DNA from: Gammaproteobacteria bacterium
GTDB taxonomy: Bacteria > Pseudomonadota > Gammaproteobacteria > PS1 > Pseudothioglobaceae
Direction: 5' to 3'
DNA: 28,422 nt
Assembly: GCA_029941485.1 (NCBI GenBank)
Contig: JAPYOZ010000004.1
Span: 1-28,422, forward strand
In this document: positions 21,875 to 28,422 of the stretch, in pieces
Layout: each line of letters begins with the position of its first letter
How positions within the stretch are numbered: position 1 is the stretch's first letter
Made by a program: the position numbers and the translations under genes
Notes under the pieces: model-generated
The model's database searches: none
Told to the model about the DNA's origin: nothing
Seen by the model: the letters and a program-made list of their open reading frames with translations, nothing else

Positions 21875-22985
21875 ATCCTGCTCTATTCTCCATGTCGATT
21901 CTAAGTAATAGGGCGAGCGCAATAATGGTAAAAACCATACTACTTCCGCCATAGCTAATTAAGGGTAGAGTAAAGCCTTTAATTGGTATTAACCCAAGAT
22001 TCATGGCGATATTAACACTGATTTGCATGGAAAACCAGGTGCAAATTCCAAAAGCAACGTACGAGGAGTATTTTCGGCCATTTTTTAAAGATTCTTTAGC
22101 AATGTTAAAACCTTTTCCAAGAATGTAAGCGAAAGAAGACAAAACAAACAACATGCCAATAATGCCTAATTCTTCACCAATAATTGAAAAAATCATATCG
22201 GTGTGTGCTTCTGAAAGTTTAATGTATTTTTGAAGGCCAGCACCTAACCCTGTACCTGTCCAATCGCCTCTGGCAATGCCGATTAATGCTTGTTTGGTTT
22301 GATCAACTTTAGTGCTATTGTTAAACCATAACTCAGTCTGCCAAAATTCAGTTAGTCGCTGCCACCTTATGCCACCATATAAGCCGTCAATATAGAGGCC
22401 GATACCCGTTAAACTAATTAATCCACTGCCTATAATGGCCAACTGCGTGAGATAGACGCCAGCTGCGAATAGCATAATAAGGGCGGTCGATGCAATGATA
22501 ATGGTTGCGCCTAAATCGGTTTCAAATAGTAATAAAATACTTGGTATGGCAACAATAACCAAGGTTTTTAATAGCCCTGACCAAGGCTTTCGAATGTCTT
22601 CTTTTTGCCTGATTAAAAAACCTGCCATGAACAAAATCATGGCCAGTTTCATCATTTCAGAAGGTTGAAATTTAAAAAGCACAAAATTAATCCAGCGCGT
22701 GGCACCGCCTGCGCTGTGCCCAATAATAGGCACAAAAACTAAAATTAATAAAATCAATGTGACGCCGTAAAAAAATGGTGAGATGTCTTTAAAAAAAGAA
22801 ATGGGTTTTTTTAATACCCAAAGACCGGCGCCGAGTCCAAGTACAATGAAAAAAGTTTGTTTAAAAAAGTACCAATAGACCTCTTGACTTCCAAGCGAAG
22901 CCGAGAAAGACATAATCCATCCGAATGTAATTAAAACCAGAATAACCGTTAATAAATTTTTATCGGGTGATTGACCGGTTTTCAT
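21849..22985 (-). CDS. ftsW: SEDS-family peptidoglycan polymerase FtsW
   Basis: FtsW is the septal peptidoglycan glycosyltransferase of the SEDS family, an integral inner-membrane protein that works with FtsI. About ten hydrophobic segments can be seen. SEDS signatures are GGATRWI, FQPSEMMKLAM, LFETDLGATII, the SEAHTDMIFSIIGEELG loop with the conserved Asp, and IPIKGFTLPLISYGGSS. The partner murG and the EAHTD loop favour FtsW over RodA. Length is 378 residues against 414 in E. coli; the shorter N-terminus is the main difference. The pair ftsW-murG stands here without mraY, murD or murC beside it. It is divergent from ybiT across 126 bases. Confidence 0.93.
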   Translation of the reverse strand: MKTGQSPDKNLLTVILVLITFGWIMSFSASLGSQEVYWYFFKQTFFIVLGLGAGLWVLKKPISFFKDISPFFYGVTLILLILVFVPIIGHSAGGATRWINFVLFKFQPSEMMKLAMILFMAGFLIRQKEDIRKPWSGLLKTLVIVAIPSILLLFETDLGATIIIASTALIMLFAAGVYLTQLAIIGSGLISLTGIGLYIDGLYGGIRWQRLTEFWQTELWFNNSTKVDQTKQALIGIARGDWTGTGLGAGLQKYIKLSEAHTDMIFSIIGEELGIIGMLFVLSSFAYILGKGFNIAKESLKNGRKYSSYVAFGICTWFSMQISVNIAMNLGLIPIKGFTLPLISYGGSSMVFTIIALALLLRIDMENRAGYDKQKHFV

Positions 22986-23014
22986 TGGTGATTTTAGTTA
23001 AGTAAAATTTGTAT

Positions 23015-23043
23015 TTTATACTCAAATACCATTGGTTTATCTA
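23015..23043 (-). promoter_or_regulatory. Candidate ftsW-murG promoter
   Basis: On the minus strand TATAAA (23015-23020) lies 17 bases from TAGATA (23038-23043), a four-of-six match to the -35 box. Transcription would start about 20-25 bases before the ftsW ATG at 22985. Confidence 0.4.
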
Positions 23044-23052
23044 GATATACTT

Positions 23053-23082
23053 TTGTACATAAGTTGAGCTTTATGGGATAAT
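23053..23082 (+). promoter_or_regulatory. Candidate ybiT promoter (extended -10)
   Basis: TTGTAC (23053-23058) and GATAAT (23077-23082) are 18 bases apart, and a TG one base before the -10 (TGGGATAAT) makes an extended -10 element. It is 29 bases before the ATG at 23112. It is well separated from the divergent ftsW promoter. Confidence 0.55.
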
Positions 23083-23111
23083 GTTTCATTTTGTAAAACA
23101 GCGAGCTTCTC

Positions 23112-24698
23112 ATGATTTCTACTGCCAATATCACCATGCAATTTGGTGAAAAACCTTTGTTTGAAAACATTTCCATTAAATTCCAAGGTGGTAATCGCTA
23201 TGGATTGATTGGCGCAAATGGCTGTGGTAAATCAACCTTTATGAAGATTTTAACCAGCGAGTTAAAGCCTTCTGGTGGCACAGTGAGTATTACTGATGGT
23301 GAACGCTTAGGCATTCTTCATCAAGATCAATTTGCTTTTGAAGCCTTTCGTGTGGTTGATACGGTGATTATGGGTCATAGAGAACTGTGGGAAATTAAAA
23401 AAGAAAGAGATCGTATTTACGCTTTGCCAGAAATGAGCGATAAGGATGGTATTAAGGTTGGGGAACTGGAAATGGAATTTGCCGAGATGGACGGTTACAT
23501 GGCTGAATCTTCAGCCAGTGAATTATTATTAGGCTTAGACATTCCTGAAGACCAACATTATGGCCTAATGAGTGAGATTGCACCAGGTTGGAAGCTTCGT
23601 GTACTATTAGCACAAGCGCTATTTTCTAACCCTGAAATTTTGTTATTGGATGAGCCAACCAATAATTTGGACATTAATTCAATTCGATGGTTAGAAGGGG
23701 TGTTGAACGAGCGTAAAGCTACAATGGTTATTATCTCTCACGACAGACACTTTTTAAACGGTGTTTGTACTCATATGTCTGATTTAGACTACGGTGCACT
23801 CAATACCTTCCCAGGTAATTACGATCAGTTCATGATTGCTTCAACGGCTATTCAAGAAAAAATGCAAACGGACAACGCTAAAAAAGAGGCGAAGATTAAA
23901 GAGCTTAAACACTTTGTATCGCGTTTCTCGGCCAATGCTTCTAAGTCTAAGCAGGCAACGTCTCGCCAAAAACAACTTGAAAAAATTGAGCTTAATGACA
24001 TTAAGCCTTCTTCAAGAGTGAGCCCTTACATTATCTTTAATCAAGCAAACAAACTCCACAGAAACGTATTAGAAGTTTCAGGGCTCAACAAAAGCTTTGA
24101 TAACCTTCACGTACTTAAAGACATTGAATTTTTGTTTGAAGTTGGTGAGCGCGTGGCCATCATTGGTCAAAACGGTATTGGAAAAACCACTTTACTACGT
24201 ACTTTGGTCGGTGAAATTGAGGCGGACAAAGGCAAAATTAAATGGAGTGAGAATTCAAATATTGGCTATTATGCACAGGATCACAGTGCTGATTTTGAGC
24301 AGGACATGACCGTACTAGATTGGATGAGTCAATTCAAAAGCGAGAAAGATGATATTCAAGCCATGCGTGGCGTTCTCGGTAAGATGCTGTTTGGTAAGAA
24401 CGACATTATTAAGAGTGTTAAATCACTTTCTGGTGGTGAAAAGGGCAGAATGCTATTCGGCAAGTTAATGCTGCAAAAGCCAAATATTTTGGTGATGGAT
24501 GAACCAACCAACCACTTGGATATGGAATCAATCGAAGCACTTAACCTTGCACTGGATAATTATGAGGGTACACTTATCTTTGTGAGTCACGATAGAGAGT
24601 TTGTTTCATCGTTGTCTACCAAAGTGGTAGAGCTTAAAGAAGATGGCATGCATTACTATTCTGGTAACTATGAGGATTATTTAAAATCACAAGGATGA
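23112..24698 (+). CDS. ybiT: ABC-F family ATPase YbiT
   Basis: ABC-F proteins have two ATPase domains and no membrane part, and act on the ribosome at the E site to ease stalled translation. Domain 1 has Walker A GANGCGKST (about 34-42) and Walker B with LLLDEPTNNLD; its signature motif is the degenerate APGWKLR, as in E. coli YbiT. The linker contains FVSRFSANASKSKQATSRQK. Domain 2 has GQNGIGKTT, LSGGEKGRMLFG and VMDEPTNHLD. The strings ELWEIKKERDRIYALPEMS and the 528-residue length match E. coli YbiT (530) closely, rather than EttA, Uup or YheS. The precise cellular role of YbiT is less clear than that of EttA. The YihY-family gene follows after 12 bases. Confidence 0.95.
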   Translation: MISTANITMQFGEKPLFENISIKFQGGNRYGLIGANGCGKSTFMKILTSELKPSGGTVSITDGERLGILHQDQFAFEAFRVVDTVIMGHRELWEIKKERDRIYALPEMSDKDGIKVGELEMEFAEMDGYMAESSASELLLGLDIPEDQHYGLMSEIAPGWKLRVLLAQALFSNPEILLLDEPTNNLDINSIRWLEGVLNERKATMVIISHDRHFLNGVCTHMSDLDYGALNTFPGNYDQFMIASTAIQEKMQTDNAKKEAKIKELKHFVSRFSANASKSKQATSRQKQLEKIELNDIKPSSRVSPYIIFNQANKLHRNVLEVSGLNKSFDNLHVLKDIEFLFEVGERVAIIGQNGIGKTTLLRTLVGEIEADKGKIKWSENSNIGYYAQDHSADFEQDMTVLDWMSQFKSEKDDIQAMRGVLGKMLFGKNDIIKSVKSLSGGEKGRMLFGKLMLQKPNILVMDEPTNHLDMESIEALNLALDNYEGTLIFVSHDREFVSSLSTKVVELKEDGMHYYSGNYEDYLKSQG

Positions 24699-24710
24699 TA
24701 AAAATCTAAA

Positions 24711-25502
24711 ATGATTACAGCAGTATTGAAAAGGTTTGTTAAGCGCCAAGGCTTTGATTCCGCTGCCATACTGTCATTCGACACCTTGTTTGCTGTTGTA
24801 CCTGGTTTGGCACTTGGTTTGAGTGTTTTCTCTCTTTCTCCTTATTTTTCTGATTTTCAACAACACTTAGAACAATTTTTATTCACTCAGTTACTGCCTC
24901 AAAACGTAGGCATAGCAAAGGAATACATTCAGCAATTTATTGCTCAAGCTCAAGCTATTAAAGGCCTAACTTCTGTTTTTTTAGTGTTTGCGGTAATGTT
25001 GCTACTCTACGAAATTGACAAGCGTATCAATCTTACTTGGCACAAACACCATCATAGGCATTGGATGGAAGGATTGGTTTCCTATTTATTTGTTTTATTT
25101 TTAGGTCCAATTCTAGTGGGTGCTTCGTTATTTTTTAGCTCCTACGCCATGGCATCTGAGTTGTTTAATGGTTTACCAGTGATGGAATATGCACCTATTC
25201 TTACTCCGTTTGCACTGTCTGGTCTCGGATTTGCTGTGCTTTATTATTCAGTTCCCTTGGAAAAAGTTCGTTTTATTAGTGCACTTAAAGCAGGCATTAT
25301 TGCTGCTGTATTGCTGGAGATCATCAAATATGCTATGTTTTCCTACATTCAATATTTTCCCATATATGAGTTGATTTACGGTACCTTGTCCATTCTTATG
25401 TTGGTAATGCTGTGGGTTTATTTTGCTTGGATCATTGTGCTGCTAGGAGCTAGTTTTTGTTATTGCTTTGATAACAAAGAGTTAATCAAACTCGACAAGT
25501 AG
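24711..25502 (+). CDS. YihY/BrkB-family inner-membrane protein
   Basis: The 263-residue protein has about six hydrophobic segments, for example around 20-45, 85-100, 122-147, 158-180, 190-212 and 222-252. Family features are the N-terminal SFDTLFAVVPGLALGLSVF, a histidine-rich loop (HKHHHRHW, about 111-118), and a C-terminal WVYFAWIIVLLGASF. The family was once called ribonuclease BN, but that was a mis-assignment, and its function is unknown; transport or envelope roles have been suggested. Length is typical of the core without the long C-terminal extension of some members. It is 12 bases after ybiT and probably shares its transcript. ribE follows after 34 bases. Confidence 0.88.
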   Translation: MITAVLKRFVKRQGFDSAAILSFDTLFAVVPGLALGLSVFSLSPYFSDFQQHLEQFLFTQLLPQNVGIAKEYIQQFIAQAQAIKGLTSVFLVFAVMLLLYEIDKRINLTWHKHHHRHWMEGLVSYLFVLFLGPILVGASLFFSSYAMASELFNGLPVMEYAPILTPFALSGLGFAVLYYSVPLEKVRFISALKAGIIAAVLLEIIKYAMFSYIQYFPIYELIYGTLSILMLVMLWVYFAWIIVLLGASFCYCFDNKELIKLDK

Positions 25503-25536
25503 GTAAAATCAGCACACTTTATTATTGGTATATCGT

Positions 25537-26136
25537 ATGTTTACAGGCATCATTCAAGCCATCGGTCAAATCAAAACCAAAGACACACACGCCAAAGGCG
25601 CGGTGTTTCGTTTCACCTCAAGCGAGCTTGATTTTTCAAAGGTTGCAATCGGCGATAGCATTGCAGTGAATGGGGCGTGTCTAACTGCAATTGAAATTAG
25701 TGACAACAGTTTCAAAGCTGATCTTTCACAAGAAACGCTAGATTGCTCTATTTTTGGTGATTTGTCTGTTGGCGATGATGTTAATCTTGAAAAAGCTTTG
25801 AGACTTAATCAAGGCATTGATGGTCATTTGGTTAGTGGTCACGTGGATGGACAAGGAGAGGTTGTTGATAAATCGGTTGAGGGCGACTCAACGCGTTTTA
25901 AAATTAGTGCCCCGCAGAATTTGGTAAAATACATCGCTAGAAAAGGTTCAATCACCCTTAATGGTGTAAGTTTGACAGTAAATAGTATTGAGAGCAATGT
26001 GTTTGATGTCAATATTGTGCCACACACATTAACGGCAACAACCTTAGGAAAACTGAGCGTGGGTAGTAAAATTAATCTAGAAGTTGATATGATTGCACGT
26101 CATCTTGAGCAATTATTAAATGCAAATAAACCATAA
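25537..26136 (+). CDS. ribE: Riboflavin synthase, alpha subunit
   Basis: Riboflavin synthase dismutates two 6,7-dimethyl-8-ribityllumazine molecules to riboflavin. Two lumazine-binding repeats are visible: the first opens MFTGIIQAIG and contains GDSIAVNGACLT, the second contains GHLVSGHVDGQGEV, SITLNGVSLTVN and VNIVPHTLT. The ATG at 25537 gives the family's standard MFTGI start and 199 residues; an in-frame TTG at 25525 would add four unlikely residues. TAAAAT at 25504-25509 could be a -10 box, but the -35 is poor. No FMN riboswitch is present upstream. The stop overlaps ribB (TAATG). In some species this gene is named ribC. Confidence 0.97.
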   Translation: MFTGIIQAIGQIKTKDTHAKGAVFRFTSSELDFSKVAIGDSIAVNGACLTAIEISDNSFKADLSQETLDCSIFGDLSVGDDVNLEKALRLNQGIDGHLVSGHVDGQGEVVDKSVEGDSTRFKISAPQNLVKYIARKGSITLNGVSLTVNSIESNVFDVNIVPHTLTATTLGKLSVGSKINLEVDMIARHLEQLLNANKP

Positions 26137-27221
26137 TGAAAGCGACTATTGAAGAAATTTTAGAAGACTACAAACAAGGTAAGATGATTATCTTGATGGA
26201 TGATGAAGATCGTGAAAACGAAGGCGATCTGATTATTCCAGCGGCAACCTGCACCAAAGAAGACATTAACTTTATGGCGACACATGGCCGTGGTTTGATT
26301 TGCTTAACCCTTACACAGGAGCGCTGTAAACAACTGGATTTACCACTTATGGTAGCGCAGAATAATGATGCCAATGGTACTAACTTTACCGTTTCGATTG
26401 AAGCTGTAGAAGGAGTGACAACGGGTATTTCTGCAGCAGACAGAGCTAAGACGGTTTTGGACGCAGTAGCACCAAATGCCAAGCCTGCTGATATCGTACA
26501 GCCCGGCCACATTTTCCCTTTGATGGCGCAACCAGGTGGTGTACTGATTCGTGCTGGGCATACTGAAGCTGGTTGTGATCTCGCACGTCTAGCAGGTTAC
26601 GAGCCAGCATCCGTGATTGTAGAGATCCTCAATGAAGATGGCACCATGGCGCGCCGTGATGATTTAGAAATTTTTGCCAAAAAGCACAATATTAGATGGG
26701 GCACGATTGAAGATCTAATTTCTTATCGTGTTGAAAATGAAAAAACCATTGAGCGCATTAATGAGCGTGAATTCAAAACCGAGCATGCAACTTTCAGATT
26801 AGTTTCATTCCTTGACAGTATTCATAATGAAACACACCTAGCACTGGTTAAGGGTGAGATTACCAATGACAGTACTACTTGTGTACGTGTGCATATGGAA
26901 GACACGTTTAGAGATGTGTTACAAGAGAGCTCAATTGGTTTTAATGTGGATTCAGCATTAAAGCATATTGCCAAATCAGAGTCTGGCGTGTTCTTATTAT
27001 TAAGGAAGCAAACCGACAAATCCATCCTGCAAAATATTGATTCTACCGTTAGAGATGCGGGTGGTGATGATATTAAAACTTACGGTGTTGGTGCACAAAT
27101 CTTGTCAGATCTTGGTGTAAAGAAAATGAAAATCCTAGGCAGTCCTAGAAAACTACACGGCCTTAAAGGTTTTGGCTTGGAAGTGGTTGAATACGTTGAC
27201 ACTCAAAAACAAGGAAAATAA
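26136..27221 (+). CDS. ribB: 3,4-dihydroxy-2-butanone-4-phosphate synthase with degenerate GTP cyclohydrolase II domain (RibBX type)
   Basis: The N-terminal domain (about 1-200) makes the four-carbon unit of riboflavin from ribulose 5-phosphate. It has the acidic metal motif DDEDRENEGDL (22-32), RGLICLTLT, NDANGTNFTVSI and PGGVLIRAGHTEAGCDL. The C-terminal half (about 205-361) is shaped like RibA, with YGVGAQILSDLGVKKMKIL near the end, but lacks the zinc-binding cysteines and the GSLRCDC-type motif, so it cannot be a normal GTP cyclohydrolase II. This matches the hybrid RibBX form described in Shewanella. A separate RibA must exist elsewhere. It shares TAATG junctions with ribE and ribH. Confidence 0.94.
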   Translation: MKATIEEILEDYKQGKMIILMDDEDRENEGDLIIPAATCTKEDINFMATHGRGLICLTLTQERCKQLDLPLMVAQNNDANGTNFTVSIEAVEGVTTGISAADRAKTVLDAVAPNAKPADIVQPGHIFPLMAQPGGVLIRAGHTEAGCDLARLAGYEPASVIVEILNEDGTMARRDDLEIFAKKHNIRWGTIEDLISYRVENEKTIERINEREFKTEHATFRLVSFLDSIHNETHLALVKGEITNDSTTCVRVHMEDTFRDVLQESSIGFNVDSALKHIAKSESGVFLLLRKQTDKSILQNIDSTVRDAGGDDIKTYGVGAQILSDLGVKKMKILGSPRKLHGLKGFGLEVVEYVDTQKQGK

Positions 27222-27724
27222 TGGAATTTAAATTTGATCGCGATGTCAATCAAGACTTTTTAGTGAATGCTAAAGTGGCTATTATTGTGGGTTATTTTTA
27301 TCAAGATATTGGCGATAAACTATTAGCGGCAGCACATGAAACCTTAGCTAAATATGGTATTAATAAAAACAATGTTAATGTGTTTTATGCACCGGGTGCA
27401 TTTGAGATTCCACTATTGGCTAAACGTTTAGCTGGGCAAAAATCAGCTGGTGAAAATCTATACGATGGCATTGTTACCTTAGGTGCGGTGATTAATGGCG
27501 AAACCCCCCACTTTGATTTTGTTTGTAACGAATGTGCCCGCGGTGTGGCTGATGTCTCTTACCAGTACGAAATTCCTACCGCTTTTGGCGTACTAACCAC
27601 TTCCAACATGGAGCAAACCATTGGTAGGGCGGGCGGCTACAAAGGTAACAAAGGCGAAGAGGCAACCATGGCAATGATTGAAATGCTTTATCTGATGAAA
27701 CAGGCTGACAGCCAAGCGTTTTAG
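27221..27724 (+). CDS. ribH: 6,7-dimethyl-8-ribityllumazine synthase
   Basis: Lumazine synthase condenses the RibB product with the pyrimidine intermediate to give the substrate of riboflavin synthase, usually as an icosahedral or pentameric shell. Signatures are IIVGYFYQDIGDKLL, APGAFEIPLLAKRL (substrate binding), the GAVINGETPHFDFV loop with catalytic H97, and FGVLTTSNMEQTIGRAGG. Length is 167 residues, about ten more than E. coli RibH, mostly an insertion near 72-80 (GQKSAGENL). The start overlaps the ribB stop, and nusB begins four bases after its end. Confidence 0.97.
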   Translation: MEFKFDRDVNQDFLVNAKVAIIVGYFYQDIGDKLLAAAHETLAKYGINKNNVNVFYAPGAFEIPLLAKRLAGQKSAGENLYDGIVTLGAVINGETPHFDFVCNECARGVADVSYQYEIPTAFGVLTTSNMEQTIGRAGGYKGNKGEEATMAMIEMLYLMKQADSQAF

Positions 27725-27728
27725 TATT

Positions 27729-28154
27729 ATGGCTTTTAAGACTCCAAAACAGCGTTCTCGTGAGCGCGTAGTGCAAGCGGTTTATCAATACCTAGTATCG
27801 GGTGGTGAAGTCTTACAAATTGAGCAACAGTTCCTTAATCAAAAAGAAGGCAAGATTTCCAAAGCTTTCTTTTCCAACTTATTCCTTAATATCTTAAGAA
27901 ATAGAACTGAATTAGACGATCTGATTGCACCCACCATCTCTAGAGAAACTGACGAGCTGGGTTCGGTTGAGCACGCGGTGCTTTACTTGGGTACGTATGA
28001 GCTTCAAAATAGCATTGAAGTACCTTATAAAGTGGTTATTAATGAAGCCCTTGAGATTGCTAAACTGTATGGTGCAGAAGGTGCTTTTAAACTCATTAAC
28101 TCATCACTTGACCAGCTAGCTAAAGAGTTACGTAGTATTGAGTTTGGTGCTTAA
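27729..28154 (+). CDS. nusB: Transcription antitermination factor NusB
   Basis: NusB pairs with NusE (ribosomal protein S10) on boxA RNA to support antitermination of rRNA transcription. The all-helical 141-residue protein (139 in E. coli) shows the arginine-rich start (RSRERVVQAVYQYL), a helical core and a C-terminal VPYKVVINEALEIAKLYG that matches the family. It follows ribH by four bases, the usual ribH-nusB order. The frame ends eight bases before the convergent metH stop, with no terminator between them. The presence of suhB in the same window is notable, since SuhB joins the same rRNA complex in E. coli. Confidence 0.96.
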   Translation: MAFKTPKQRSRERVVQAVYQYLVSGGEVLQIEQQFLNQKEGKISKAFFSNLFLNILRNRTELDDLIAPTISRETDELGSVEHAVLYLGTYELQNSIEVPYKVVINEALEIAKLYGAEGAFKLINSSLDQLAKELRSIEFGA

Positions 28155-28162
28155 ATAAACGA

Positions 28163-28422
28163 CTAATCTAAATTGGGCGACAGTAGTCTCTCTGCATCAC
28201 GAACTGAAACACCTTTGCGCTTGGCGTAATCTTCAACTTGTTGTTGATTGATTTTTGCCACACCAAAGTAACGCGATTCAGGATGCGCAAAGTACCAACC
28301 ACTTACTGATGCTGTTGGCAGCATTGCGTAAGAACTGGTAAGCGTCATGCCGGTATTTTTCTCTACGTCGAGTAAATCCCATAGTTTTTCTTTTTCACTG
28401 TGTTCAGGGCAAGCAGGGTAGC
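28163..28422 (-). CDS. metH: Cobalamin-dependent methionine synthase MetH, C-terminal end (partial)
   Basis: The right edge cuts this gene; 85 C-terminal codons and a TAG stop remain. They belong to the activation domain that binds S-adenosylmethionine during reductive reactivation of B12: YPACPEH near the edge, then LLDVEKNTGMTL, PTASVSGWYFAHPESRYFGV and QVEDYAKRKG, all very close to E. coli MetH. Full MetH is about 1,230 residues and makes methionine from homocysteine and methyl-tetrahydrofolate. The internal ATG at 28348 is not the start: the frame is open past it to the edge. The enzyme needs cobalamin, so the organism makes or imports it. Confidence 0.95.
   Translation of the reverse strand, partial: YPACPEHSEKEKLWDLLDVEKNTGMTLTSSYAMLPTASVSGWYFAHPESRYFGVAKINQQQVEDYAKRKGVSVRDAERLLSPNLD

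Noticed and set aside
25503..25536. Possible FMN riboswitch before ribE
   Set aside because: Only 34 bases separate it from the upstream gene, and no conserved RFN element can fit or is seen.
26168..26512. A 114-codon open frame opposite ribB
   Set aside because: It is antisense to the catalytic domain of RibB and shows no family feature.
26136..27221. Bifunctional RibBA with active GTP cyclohydrolase II
   Set aside because: The zinc-binding cysteines and the catalytic segment of RibA are absent in the C-terminal half.
28163..28348. A small independent gene starting with the ATG at 28348
   Set aside because: The frame continues open to the right edge and the added residues (YPACPEH and beyond) complete the MetH C-terminal domain.
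1..28422. Mobile elements, CRISPR array, tRNA or rRNA genes, toxin-antitoxin or defence system
   Set aside because: No transposase, integrase other than XerC, repeat array, cloverleaf or defence-type gene was seen. The whole window reads as vertically inherited core genes.

Overview
The window is ordinary, densely packed housekeeping chromosome from a gammaproteobacterium. The gene set and local orders fit that class: hflC-hisZ-purA-rnr, divergent suhB/trmJ, mupP/gph next to yciK, and ribE-ribB-ribH-nusB. The DNA is AT-rich, intergenic gaps are short, and many genes share start and stop codons (TAATG or ATGA junctions). This resembles small-genome marine lineages such as the SUP05/Thioglobus sulfur-oxidiser group. 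That placement is inference from style and protein resemblance, because no 16S or sulfur-oxidation operon lies in the window. HemF and a B12-dependent MetH suggest an aerobic organism that uses or obtains cobalamin.

Layout. 1-4531 (+): the end of hflC, then hisZ, purA and rnr. 4528-6192 (-): ilvD, convergent with rnr. 6266-8710 (+): a stand-alone N-acetylglutamate synthase domain (argA-like), rnt, and a TolC-like outer-membrane protein, all overlapping. 8693-9400 (-): plsC. 9458-12038 (+): a HAD phosphatase (gph/mupP), rmuC and yciK. 12035-12838 (-): suhB, divergent from trmJ (12853-13593, +). 13762-15636 (-): htpG, with a candidate heat-shock promoter. 15704-18250 (+): xerC, tsaC, hemF and a tusA-like gene, closed by a terminator. 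18387-19799 (+): glnA with its own promoter and a strong terminator. 19888-20853 (+): bioB. 20825-22985 (-): ftsW and murG. 23112-25502 (+): the ABC-F protein ybiT and a YihY-family membrane protein. 25537-28154 (+): ribE, ribB, ribH and nusB. 28163-28422 (-): the C-terminal end of metH, running off the right edge.

Functionally the window covers amino-acid synthesis (HisZ, IlvD, ArgA, GlnA, MetH), purines (PurA), cofactors (haem, biotin, riboflavin), RNA maturation (RNase R, RNase T, TrmJ, TsaC, NusB), cell envelope (PlsC, FtsW, MurG, TolC-like) and DNA maintenance (XerC, RmuC). The riboflavin block encodes three steps of FMN precursor synthesis. The degenerate C-terminal domain of RibB means GTP cyclohydrolase II must be encoded elsewhere.

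I saw no insertion sequence, prophage, CRISPR array, rRNA or tRNA, no gene-free stretch over 300 bases, and no convincing new multi-gene system. The points worth a second look are smaller: a kinase-less N-acetylglutamate synthase, an orphan TolC-like gene starting inside rnt, an ftsW-murG pair away from its usual cluster, altered motifs in TsaC and YciK, palindromes in two promoter regions, and convergent genes that share stop codons.
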